The notes beneath the pieces were generated by a model, which was not told where the DNA came from, did no database searches, and saw only the letters and a program-made list of their open reading frames with translations. A program made the translations under genes and the position numbers. Positions 6,906 to 14,366 of a stretch of 17,402 bases of DNA are shown here, piece after piece. The stretch covers positions 1-17,402 of the forward strand of contig JBOHWL010000240.1 of assembly GCA_050736615.1 (NCBI GenBank), given 5' to 3'. Origin of the DNA: JBOHWJ01 sp050736615. Lineage in GTDB: Bacteria; Desulfobacterota; Binatia; Binatales; Binataceae. How positions within the stretch are numbered: position 1 is the stretch's first letter; the number at the start of each line of letters is the position of its first letter.

Positions 6906-7910
6906 ATGTACGCGGCCATGAATATCGCTCCCAAATTGCCGCTTAGCGAACCGGCGGCGCAGCCCCTGGCGCCGACGCGCGAAGTTGAGTTCGCCGAGAT
7001 GCCGGTGAAACAAATCCTCAATCGTTGCACGAGCCCCGCGATGCCGTTTCGCTGGACGATCAACCCGTATCGCGGATGCGAGTTCGGCTGCGTTTACTGT
7101 TATGCGCGTTACACCCACGAGTTCCTCGAACTGCGCGATCCGATGGACTTCGAGCGGCGCATATTCGTCAAACGCGGAGCGGCCGCAGTGCTGGCGCGCA
7201 CACTCGCGCGCACCCCGCTGGGCTCCGATCAGATCGCGCTCGGGACGGCGACTGATCCCTATCAGCCGGCCGAGCGCACGTACGGGCTCACCCGCGCGAT
7301 GTTGCAGGTGTTCGCGCAAATGGGCGGGCTGAATCTTTCGATCACGACCAAATCGGCGCTGATCGCGCGCGATCTCGAGCTGCTCCAAGAAATCAATCAG
7401 CGTTCGCGTTTGTCAGTCAATTTTTCGCTCATCACCATGAACCGCCGGCTGCAACGCGTGCTCGAACCGCGCGCGCCGCGCCCGGCCCTGCGTTTACGCG
7501 CGTTGGCGCAACTGAGCGCGGGCGGTATCCGATGTCATCTGCTGATGATGCCGATGATCCCCGGGATCACCGACGACGCGGCGGCGGTCGAGAGCGTAAT
7601 AGCGGCGGCGCGGCGCGCGGGCGCCTGTGGTGTATGGTGGCGCACGTTGTTTCTGAAACCGGCCGCGGCGCGGCGTTTTTTGCCCTTCGCATCGGTTAAT
7701 TTCCCTGCGCAACGCGGGCGCCTGGCGGGCTTTTACGCGAACTCCGCGTACGCACCGCGCGCCTACGATGACGAGTTGCGGAGTTTGTTCGACCGGCTCA
7801 AGCGCAAGTACGGCTTCGACCCCGAGGCGTCACGTGAAAATCGCCCGCTCGCGCCGGCGGCGCCCGCCGCTGTGCCCCGCCCCGTGCAGTTAAGCTTCAT
7901 CACTCGTTGA
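6906..7910 (+). CDS. SplB-like radical SAM protein (Rv2578c type)
   Basis: 334 residues related to the SplB/COG1533 group, radical SAM proteins named after spore photoproduct lyase; members in non-sporulating bacteria have no settled substrate. The [4Fe-4S] site CxxxCxxC is at Cys58, Cys62 and Cys65 in RGCEFGCVYCYAR. GTATDPYQPAER, LSITTKSALIARDLELL and NFSLITMNRRLQRVLEPRAP follow in the order of the TIM-barrel part, and MMPMIPGITDD lies further along. The C-terminal part is basic with a short Pro/Ala-rich tail. The first ATG at 6906 is used; a second at 6918 is equally possible and neither has a clear Shine-Dalgarno. No sporulation or DNA-repair genes are adjacent, so the function should be taken as an unknown radical SAM reaction. 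Confidence 0.88.
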   Translation: MYAAMNIAPKLPLSEPAAQPLAPTREVEFAEMPVKQILNRCTSPAMPFRWTINPYRGCEFGCVYCYARYTHEFLELRDPMDFERRIFVKRGAAAVLARTLARTPLGSDQIALGTATDPYQPAERTYGLTRAMLQVFAQMGGLNLSITTKSALIARDLELLQEINQRSRLSVNFSLITMNRRLQRVLEPRAPRPALRLRALAQLSAGGIRCHLLMMPMIPGITDDAAAVESVIAAARRAGACGVWWRTLFLKPAAARRFLPFASVNFPAQRGRLAGFYANSAYAPRAYDDELRSLFDRLKRKYGFDPEASRENRPLAPAAPAAVPRPVQLSFITR

Positions 7911-8093
7911 CCGCGGGCCTCGCTCCCCGCTTGCTTCGCCGGTGCCGATCTGGTGCACGATTTCCAAATTGTTGCCGCCATGCGCGCGCGGACGCGTTTT
8001 ATCGCTGCGCGCGGCATGACAAGATGCGTGCAAGTGCGCGCGTGGCCTCTCCGGTGAAATTCCGGGCGCCAGCACATCAACGAAGGGTCCGCC

Positions 8094-8408
8094 ATGACAC
8101 TCGACGAACTTAATGAACTTCAGCGACAGATTGACGACGGGCGAGCGCTGGAACTCGAACGGTGTGGCGCGGCCGTGGCGGAGATCTGGCGGCTGCGCAC
8201 CGCGCTGACCAGTAAGGCCATGGAGGCCGATTACTGGCGGGACAGTTGCGACCAGCTCAAGCTCGAAATTGACGCGCTCCGCGGAGCCAACGATTTGTTG
8301 CAAAGTGAGATTGACTTGCTGCAGGCGGTGCGCGGACTGACCCAATGCGCACTGGAAAACCGCTGGAGTAATTGCGCCGTGCGCATGAAAAAGCGCGAGC
8401 GCCGCTAA
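8094..8408 (+). CDS. Small coiled-coil hypothetical protein
   Basis: 104 residues beginning MTLDELNELQRQIDDGRALE, with Leu/Ile spacing throughout (LELERC...IWRLRTALTSK...CDQLKLEIDALRGANDLLQ) suggesting a long, largely helical coiled coil and a basic end (MKKRERR). GAAGGG about eight bases before the ATG could be the ribosome site. It follows the radical SAM gene by 183 bases on the same strand and may or may not be co-transcribed. No family is recognised. A 175-residue frame on the opposite strand (7890-8417) overlaps all of it; I prefer this strand because of the ribosome site, the acidic/heptad pattern and a start that fits. It might be a protein-interaction adaptor, but nothing shows this. 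Confidence 0.55.
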   Translation: MTLDELNELQRQIDDGRALELERCGAAVAEIWRLRTALTSKAMEADYWRDSCDQLKLEIDALRGANDLLQSEIDLLQAVRGLTQCALENRWSNCAVRMKKRERR

Positions 8409-8428
8409 CCGCTGCACGAGTCTCTGGT

Positions 8429-8537
8429 GTCACCCCGAACGGAATCCGCCATTAGCGTTGCCGCGCGCGGAGCGAATCCCGGTAAAAGCCCGCGAAATCA
8501 AAAAAGGTCCGGGATTCTTCGCTGCGCTCAGAATGAC
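8429..8537 (-). repeat. Asymmetric hairpin repeat, copy 2 (inverted orientation)
   Basis: Read on the minus strand, this copy begins GTCATTCTGAGCGCAGCG (8537 leftwards) and continues GAAGAATCCCGG, a T-rich spacer (CCTTTTTTGATTTCGCGG) and CTTTTACCGGGATTCG, the same order as 1799-1891. The far arm (8429-8482) is more diverged and longer. It lies between convergent genes, 20 bases after the coiled-coil ORF and 115 bases before the AsmA stop. Confidence 0.75.
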
Positions 8538-8652
8538 AGAATCACCTCATGTGCGGAGCTTCATTAGGTCAGAGCCGTAGGGCGAAGCGAGCAAACGAGT
8601 CTGTTTTGGCTGAAAGCCGGCACCGCCTCGTCATGAGAATGCCAGGGCTGCG

Positions 8653-11127
8653 TTAACGCAAGAAGCCGCGCAGCGGGTTTGCTCCCGAGCTGCCGCCATC
8701 AAGCAAACCGCCCAGCCCTTTCTTTCGTAGCAGGCCGCCCAGCTTGTTCTCGACCGCATGAGAGGCCGCGCGTCGCGCCAGCAACTGAACGTCGGGGGTC
8801 ACCAACGGCTTGGGCAATTGACCGGTGATACGCAACGGAATTTCGATTTGCCGGTTCTGGTTGGTAATGAACGCGACGTTCTTTTTCACCGCTACAATTT
8901 CATTGCTGAGCGCGCGCGTCAGTAAGATTTGCGCGGTCATGTCGATTCGCTTATCCAGATCGAACCAGCCGTCGCCTTGGATCGAATAATCGGCCGTCCG
9001 CACATTGATATCGTGCGAGATGATGCGCGGGCCTTGCAGGATGTAGCTCAGGCTGGCGTTTTGAAGGTCCGTATCGGGATTGTTGAAGAGCTCCGGATGC
9101 CGGTTGACCACGGCGAACGGGATCAAGGCGCCTATGCCCGGAAGACCGTTGACCTTGTTCAACGCCTGCGCGACCACATTGACGCCCACCAGCTTGCCGT
9201 TGCGGAGCATCGCGCGGCCATTGCCCCGCATCGTTTGCTTTATCTGATCGAAGTTTGAGCCGGCGCCAACCAGGTGCAGGCTGGCGTTGAGGATGCCGCG
9301 AATTATATCGGCAGCTTTGGCCCGTTGCGCCTTCATCGCCTGTTGTACATTGAGATTGTCGCAGTTGAAGGTAAGGTCGAACCGGCGATCGCCCGCCAGC
9401 ATCGCGTTGCCGCTGGCCGCGATCGCGCCGCCGTAGGCGTTAAGCTTGAGCGAGCGGATATCGAGCCGGCGGGCGCCATAGGCGGCGGCTAACGCCAAAT
9501 TCCGATACGGCACGTTCGCGACCATCCCGGAAGGCGAGCTGACATCGGCGGTCGCGCGCAGGCTGGTGAAATCCTGGGGAGAGCCCGCGACCGTGCCGCT
9601 GGCGACAAGCTGGTTCACTTGCTCGGCGCCGGCATTCTTGCGGCTCGGCATCAGTTCGGCAAGCTTCACCGTGTCAGCATTGAATTGATAAGTCGCGTTG
9701 AGCGGCTGGAGCGAGTTGGCTGCCGCTTGCAGCTTGCCATGACCCGAGCCGAGATTGAACGTGAGCGGACCGGCGCTGGCACTATTGCCGTCCATACGGA
9801 TGGTTCCGCTGAGCCCGCTTAGCGGCGGTGTTTGCCCCGGGAGCGCGAGGGCAACCTCTTTCAACGCCATCTCCCCTTTGACCCAGGGTTTTTTATCAAC
9901 CACCGCTAGATTGGCGTGCAGCGCGGCATTGCCCGTGGGATTATAGCGGGCCATCGCCGTGACGATTTTAGCCAACGGCGCGAGGCTGAAATCGTTGGTG
10001 TCGATACGAGCGGCCAGACGATTGTGGGCGATTGTAATATCGCGGGCATGCATTTGCAGCGACGCGAGCGTCAGGCTGGCGCGGCTCAATTCAAGGCGGT
10101 TGTTCGCACGTCGGCCGGACGCGGCAAAGGTGAACGGCACGCCGGCGGGCTTGTCGAATTTGCCCTGATAAATCACCTGGCTCGCGGTCAGATCGCCTGA
10201 GATGTCAAAAGTCACCGCATCCACCGTGCCGCCCAGTTTGGCCTCGATCATCAGCGGGTTGGAAATCGTAAGCTGTGATGGAATCGCGGCCAGTTGCAAT
10301 TGTCTCAATTGTGCAAGCGTGACCGGACCCGCCGTCAGGTTAAGCGCGAGCGGCGCGGCCGCTATATCGAGTCGCCCTCCGTGTGCAAGCGGTCCAACCC
10401 GGCCCGCCACACTGACATTTTGCTGATCACCGAAGGCCGCCATCGTTAACGTCAGGCCGAACGGCGTGCCGACGGTAAAATTCGTGATCTTGAGGTCGAC
10501 GGCGTTGATCGTCAGTGGTGGCGCCCCGCTTTGCTGGTCGTCGTAGCGGACGCGTCCATGCTCGATTGCCAGGTTTTTGACGGACACCGCTTCCAGTGCG
10601 CCGGCGCCGTGCTTTTTGGGTGCGCTCTCCAGCGGATTGGCGGCCGTCGCGGCGCTCGCCGGGCTCGGCTTCGCAGCCGGGTTTTGCGGCGACGATGGGT
10701 TCGCTGGCGCCGCACTCGCACCCTTGCCAATCGTACTGACGTTCAAAACCCCGGCCCGATTGCGCACCAGATGCACTTGCGGCTGTTCGATGACCAGCTT
10801 TTGCACCTTGACACGGTGAAAAAGCAGCGGCAGGAAGGCAACTTTCACGTACACATCGTGCGCGGTCAGCATCGGCTGTGGCGAGAAGGCCGGATCGTCG
10901 GCGACCTGGACGCCGCTCACGTCAACCATCACGCCCCAGCCCAGACTGGCGCTGATTTGGCTGGCCCGCACCTGGCGTCCGATGGCGGTGCTGATGCGGT
11001 TCAAAATATAGGCGCGATTTTGCTTGACGATCCCATTCAGATTGACGATCGCGTAGCTGACCAGCGCGACGAACAACAGCACCAGGACGCCGACAATTGC
11101 GCCGACGATTGGCAAAGCTCTACGCAT
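8653..11127 (-). CDS. AsmA-family envelope protein
   Basis: 824 residues. An N-terminal membrane anchor (about 7-30, IVGAIVGVLVLLFVALVSY) is followed by the AsmA pattern GRQVRASQISASLGWG, VSGVQVADDPAF (about 70-81) and PLLFHRVKVQKLVIEQPQVH near 100-119. A Pro/Ala/Ser-rich linker (about 134-176) leads to repetitive beta-strand units over the rest, ending with an AsmA C-terminal type segment around ALIPFAVVNRHPELF. Family members are inner-membrane-anchored, extend into the periplasm, and are related to bridge-like lipid-transfer proteins affecting outer-membrane lipids. The start at 11127 is preferred over the open frame to 11256 because GGAGG sits 7 bases before it and the membrane anchor follows at once. 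It is divergent from the LLM oxidoreductase across a 256-base gap and seems to be transcribed alone. Confidence 0.85.
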   Translation of the reverse strand: MRRALPIVGAIVGVLVLLFVALVSYAIVNLNGIVKQNRAYILNRISTAIGRQVRASQISASLGWGVMVDVSGVQVADDPAFSPQPMLTAHDVYVKVAFLPLLFHRVKVQKLVIEQPQVHLVRNRAGVLNVSTIGKGASAAPANPSSPQNPAAKPSPASAATAANPLESAPKKHGAGALEAVSVKNLAIEHGRVRYDDQQSGAPPLTINAVDLKITNFTVGTPFGLTLTMAAFGDQQNVSVAGRVGPLAHGGRLDIAAAPLALNLTAGPVTLAQLRQLQLAAIPSQLTISNPLMIEAKLGGTVDAVTFDISGDLTASQVIYQGKFDKPAGVPFTFAASGRRANNRLELSRASLTLASLQMHARDITIAHNRLAARIDTNDFSLAPLAKIVTAMARYNPTGNAALHANLAVVDKKPWVKGEMALKEVALALPGQTPPLSGLSGTIRMDGNSASAGPLTFNLGSGHGKLQAAANSLQPLNATYQFNADTVKLAELMPSRKNAGAEQVNQLVASGTVAGSPQDFTSLRATADVSSPSGMVANVPYRNLALAAAYGARRLDIRSLKLNAYGGAIAASGNAMLAGDRRFDLTFNCDNLNVQQAMKAQRAKAADIIRGILNASLHLVGAGSNFDQIKQTMRGNGRAMLRNGKLVGVNVVAQALNKVNGLPGIGALIPFAVVNRHPELFNNPDTDLQNASLSYILQGPRIISHDINVRTADYSIQGDGWFDLDKRIDMTAQILLTRALSNEIVAVKKNVAFITNQNRQIEIPLRITGQLPKPLVTPDVQLLARRAASHAVENKLGGLLRKKGLGGLLDGGSSGANPLRGFLR

Positions 11128-11383
11128 TCGACCCCCTCCGCCGAACACAAGTGCAGCGCGTTCTCGCGAACCCAGCAGGCGAGTCTTGATTTGGCCGGCG
11201 GCTCGCGGACTCGCCCGCCCCACACAGCCGCATAAAGGATTAGTACCCCGCGACAATTCAATGATCCACTACATCCGAGAGCCGCCAACCACGCCCGAGC
11301 GCTATCCCTCGATGGCGGATTGATGCAGTCTGAAGAGCGTCGGTGTCTTTCCACCGTCGCCGGCTGCAAGGAGCGAAACGAAA

Positions 11384-12268
11384 ATGAAGATCGGCTTTTT
11401 CGCTATAGGAATTGCGAACCTCGCGCGGCCTGATCTCCTCACCACGGTCGCGACCCATGCCGAGCGGCTCAATTTTTCAACGCTGTGGGCGCCGGAGCAT
11501 GTGGTTTTCCTTGAACAGTTCTCGTCGCAGTATCCGTACAACCGCGGCCGCAACGTCCCGATTCCAACTGAAACACCGCTGCTCAACCCGTTTCTCGCTT
11601 TGACCTATGCGGCGGCACACACCACCCGCATCCGGCTTGCCACCGGTATCTGTCTGGTGCCCGAATACAATCCGCTGATCCTGGCGAAGCTGTCAGCCAC
11701 GTTGGACTACTTGAGCAACGGGCGTTTTGCTCTGGGCATCGGGATTGGCTGGTTGCGCGAGGAATTCGAGGCGCTCGGCATTCCGTGGCAAGGGCGGGCG
11801 CGCCGGACCCGCGAATACATCGAGGCGATGCGCCGGCTGTGGGGCGACGAAAAGAGCTATCGGGGAGAATTCGTGAATTTTGCCGGCGCCCTGAGCTATC
11901 CCAAGCCGCGCACCGGCACCGCGCTGCCGATTCTCGTTGGCGGCCAGACCGAAGCCGCGTTGAAACGCGCGGCGGCATATGGTGACGGCTGGTGCGGATT
12001 CAACCTCACGCCGGACGAGACGGCGGACCTCATCGCGCGGTTGCGACCGATGCTTACGGCCTATAACCGTGACCCTCGCGCGTTCGAATACCTCGTCTCG
12101 CCGACCGCGTCGGCCACGCCCGCCGATTTGAAAGCGTATCGTGCGGCCGGCGTCGATGAACTCTATCTGACCTCCGTCTTTCAGCACCCGCTGGCGAGTC
12201 AGGCTGAAATCGTGGGTGTGCTCGAGGAACTGGCGCGTTCATGGATAGCACCGGCGGCCAATTTGTGA
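11384..12268 (+). CDS. LLM-class (luciferase-like) F420/flavin-dependent oxidoreductase
   Basis: 294 residues with the luciferase-like TIM-barrel pattern. It starts MKIGFFAIGIANLARPD, then HAERLNFSTLWAPEHVVF (about 25-42), TRIRLATGICLVPEYNPLIL and SNGRFALGIGIGWLREEFEA, the conserved cofactor-binding core. LPILVGGQTEAALKRAAAYG near 185-204 follows. The features fit the TIGR03619-like actinobacterial/proteobacterial group, usually assigned F420 dependence, though FMN cannot be excluded. AAGGAG stands 10 bases before the ATG. An Amidohydro_2 gene follows 108 bases downstream on the same strand, a common pairing in catabolic clusters of uncultured bacteria; a shared pathway is inference. The substrate is unknown. 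Confidence 0.88.
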   Translation: MKIGFFAIGIANLARPDLLTTVATHAERLNFSTLWAPEHVVFLEQFSSQYPYNRGRNVPIPTETPLLNPFLALTYAAAHTTRIRLATGICLVPEYNPLILAKLSATLDYLSNGRFALGIGIGWLREEFEALGIPWQGRARRTREYIEAMRRLWGDEKSYRGEFVNFAGALSYPKPRTGTALPILVGGQTEAALKRAAAYGDGWCGFNLTPDETADLIARLRPMLTAYNRDPRAFEYLVSPTASATPADLKAYRAAGVDELYLTSVFQHPLASQAEIVGVLEELARSWIAPAANL

Positions 12269-12376
12269 ACGACCGCTTCGAAGGCATCCGAAAGTCCTGG
12301 CCAGTAGCCGTCATCTTTCACAACCGGCTGAGCCAGCGCTAAGATCACGCGGTTACGCTCGTCTCGGAGAGGGTTT

Positions 12377-13561
12377 ATGGAACGGCCGCGCGAGGACATT
12401 CCCCATGAAAGCTTTCATCGCCTGAAATACGCCGGCGCTGTCGATGCCGACGGACATGTGCTCGAGGCACCCGATCTATGGGAGCGCTATCTCGAGCCGC
12501 GGTACAAGCGCAACGCCTTGCGTATCCGGCGCGACAACCGCGGCGTCGATTATCTCGAAATCGCCGGGCGTCCTTCGAAAATTACCCGCGGTCCGATTTT
12601 CGCGCAGATGTCCGCGATGGGCACGCGGCGTGATCGGGCCGAGGAACGCCGCCAGTTGACCTATGGCGTCGGCGCGCCATTGGGCGCGATGGATCCGGAT
12701 GAGCGTCTCGACCGGCTGGATCGCGAGGGCTTGCGCGCCGCCTTTCTCTACCCGACGCTTGGATTTTGCTGGGAAACCGAATGTCTCGACAGTGAATTGG
12801 CGCAGGCCTATACGCGCGCCTACAATCGCTGGATCGTCGATTTCTGCGCGGACAGCCACGGCCGCCTGATTCCCGTGGCGCACCTATCCCTGGGCGACCC
12901 CGAAGCGGCCGCGCGCGAGCTTGAGCGCGCGGTCAAGGATGGCTGCAAGGGCGGCTGGGTAGCGCAATTTACCCTCACCCATAAGCCGCACGGTCATCCC
13001 GATCACGATGTCCTGTTTGCCAAGGCGCAGGAACTCGACGTTCCGCTGGGTATTCACCCGTCGCTCGAACCGGTATGGGCGCTGCCGGGACGCTTTGATT
13101 ATCAGTACGTGCGCGACTACCCGTTCTTTCTCAATGTGACCGCCGGTGATGCCGTGCGCCATGGCTTCACCAGTTTTTTCCATTACGGCGTGTTCGACAA
13201 ATTCCCGCGGCTGAAGCTGGTGGTATTGGAAGTGGGCGGCGGCTGGATCGGTTATTGGCTCGATCGCCTCGACGCCGTCTATGACAGCATGATTGGCCGC
13301 GGGGTGCCGCTACGCGAGCAGCCGAGCTTCTATTTTCAGCGCAATTGCTGGATTTCCGCCGATCCCGACGAACGTTCGCTGCCCGCGATGGTCGAGTTGT
13401 GCGGCGCGGACAAATTCTTCTGGGCCTCCGATTTTCCCCATCCGGACCATGCCGGCAATTATATCGAGGACCTGGAGAAAATGGCGGCGCGGCTGGATGA
13501 GCGCGCGCGTCCCAAGGTGCTGGGCGAAAGCGTGATGCGCGTCTACAACTGCGCCATCTAA
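12377..13561 (+). CDS. Amidohydrolase family protein (Amidohydro_2, COG2159)
   Basis: 394 residues of the TIM-barrel metal hydrolase/decarboxylase group that includes ACMSD and gamma-resorcylate decarboxylase. The N-terminal metal motif DADGHVLE is at 23-30 (Asp25 and His27). A barrel His follows in GIHPS (His227), VLEVGGGWIGYWLDRLD is near 283-299, and the late Asp is Asp352 in ASDFPHPD. This residue set suggests a mononuclear Zn or Mn enzyme acting as a hydrolase or non-oxidative decarboxylase; the substrate cannot be predicted. GGAGAGGG ends three bases before the ATG. It lies behind the LLM oxidoreductase and ahead of the toxin-antitoxin pair. Its relative at 14367-15602 points toward it from the other strand. 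Confidence 0.88.
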   Translation: MERPREDIPHESFHRLKYAGAVDADGHVLEAPDLWERYLEPRYKRNALRIRRDNRGVDYLEIAGRPSKITRGPIFAQMSAMGTRRDRAEERRQLTYGVGAPLGAMDPDERLDRLDREGLRAAFLYPTLGFCWETECLDSELAQAYTRAYNRWIVDFCADSHGRLIPVAHLSLGDPEAAARELERAVKDGCKGGWVAQFTLTHKPHGHPDHDVLFAKAQELDVPLGIHPSLEPVWALPGRFDYQYVRDYPFFLNVTAGDAVRHGFTSFFHYGVFDKFPRLKLVVLEVGGGWIGYWLDRLDAVYDSMIGRGVPLREQPSFYFQRNCWISADPDERSLPAMVELCGADKFFWASDFPHPDHAGNYIEDLEKMAARLDERARPKVLGESVMRVYNCAI

Positions 13562-13639
13562 TCGCGCCGCAAAATTGGTCATGAGTCCTCGCCTGCTCAC
13601 CGGATCACGACAGCGGCAAGCTGTTTCGGCCTGGTCTAC

Positions 13640-13655
13640 GTAGCTAATCGACTAC
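13640..13655. promoter_or_regulatory. Possible operator before the toxin-antitoxin pair
   Basis: GTAG-8-CTAC forms a short dyad three bases before the antitoxin ATG, beside a TACGTA palindrome (13637-13642). Phd/YefM-type antitoxins usually repress their own operon through such dyads. The arms are only four bases long, so this is weak. Confidence 0.22.
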
Positions 13656-13658
13656 ACC

Positions 13659-13901
13659 ATGAAGACCATCCCCCAACGCGAACTGCGCAACCGCATCAGC
13701 CATGTGCTGCGTGAAGTTGAAGCTGGCACCCGTATGCGCATCACGGTGGACGGCCGTCCGGTCGCGGAGCTGGTCCCGATTGGCGCGCGCCGAATGTTCG
13801 TGTCGAAAGACGAGGTGGTCGCGCTATTGCGGCGCGCTCCGCTCGATCGGCAGTTCGAGCGTGACTTGGAGATCATCGGCGCCACTATTGACGAAATGTG
13901 A
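13659..13901 (+). CDS. Phd/YefM-type antitoxin
   Basis: 80 residues with the Phd/YefM fold signature at the N-terminus: IPQRELRNRISHVLREVEAG (about 4-23), then MRITVDGRPVAELVPIG (about 26-42). That region forms the DNA-binding dimer in this family; the C-terminal tail (43-80) would wrap the toxin. It immediately precedes a PIN-domain toxin gene. Its TGA overlaps an ATG by one base (TGATG), the translational coupling usual for these modules. It probably neutralises the toxin and represses the operon. Confidence 0.87.
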   Translation: MKTIPQRELRNRISHVLREVEAGTRMRITVDGRPVAELVPIGARRMFVSKDEVVALLRRAPLDRQFERDLEIIGATIDEM

Positions 13902-13928
13902 TGATGGCGCCAAGTCAAGAGAGGGGTC

Positions 13929-14300
13929 TTGCTCGACACCGCGGTCTTCATTGTCCGCGAGACGGGCCGGCAACTGGGCGAGTTGCCAGAAACAGCCGCC
14001 ATTTCCGTAGTCACGCTCGCGGAGCTCCATTTAGGCGTTCTGATGGCCCAGGGCCAGTCTAGCCGGGCGCGGCGGTTGCGTACCTTGGCTGCGGTGCAAC
14101 ATTCGTTTGAACCACTTCCAATTGACGCGGAGGTGGCGCGGGCGTTTGCTGAAATTGTCGCGGCGGCCGGAGCGCGTGGACAAAGACCGAAGATCATGGA
14201 CGCCTGGATAGCCGCTACTGCCATGTCTCACGGCCTTATAGTGTTCACGCAAGACAAGGATTTTGCGTCAATCCCGCAAATTCGCGTGATGATGGTATAA
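13929..14300 (+). CDS. vapC: VapC-like PIN-domain toxin (start disturbed or TTG)
   Basis: The frame carries all PIN-domain acidic residues: Asp3 in LLDT, Glu32 in TLAELHLG, Asp91 in IMDAWIAATA, and Asp109/Asp111 in TQDKDF. Proteins of this family are magnesium-dependent ribonucleases, often cutting tRNA or rRNA, held inactive by the partner antitoxin. The length, 123-124 residues, is normal. No ATG begins this frame: the usable start is TTG at 13929, with GAGAGGGG at 13919-13926 just before it. The ATGs coupled to the antitoxin stop (13901 and 13904) are one base out of frame; removing one G from the GGGG run at 13923-13926 would join them as MMAPSQERVLLDTAVF. So either the TTG is used, or the gene is frameshifted, phase-variable or misread at the G-run. 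Confidence 0.8.
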   Translation: MLDTAVFIVRETGRQLGELPETAAISVVTLAELHLGVLMAQGQSSRARRLRTLAAVQHSFEPLPIDAEVARAFAEIVAAAGARGQRPKIMDAWIAATAMSHGLIVFTQDKDFASIPQIRVMMV

Positions 14301-14323
14301 GCTGGCGACGCCCTTGGCGAACG

Positions 14324-14339
14324 GGGTTCCACGGAACCC
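14324..14339. terminator. Short hairpin between convergent genes
   Basis: GGGTTCC-AC-GGAACCC is a perfect inverted repeat (effective 6-bp stem, 4-base loop) in the 66-base gap between the toxin and the convergent amidohydrolase. A direct repeat CCCTTGGC flanks it (about 14311 and 14337). No T-run follows on either side, so intrinsic termination would be weak. Confidence 0.35.
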
Positions 14340-14366
14340 TTGGCTGCGGCGATGCCGGGCACAAAC

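Noticed and set aside
7890..8417. 175-residue minus-strand ORF
   Set aside because: Antisense to the coiled-coil ORF and the end of the radical SAM gene; no ribosome site or recognisable motif, though not fully excluded.
10531..11235. 234-residue plus-strand ORF
   Set aside because: Opposite the AsmA N-terminal region; composition (Arg/His/Gln-rich) typical of the antisense of a GC-rich gene.
11693..12187. 164-residue minus-strand ORF
   Set aside because: Antisense of the LLM oxidoreductase core, which is clearly coding.
13652..14224. 190-residue Ser/Arg-rich minus-strand ORF
   Set aside because: Antisense of the toxin-antitoxin pair, whose motifs are clear.
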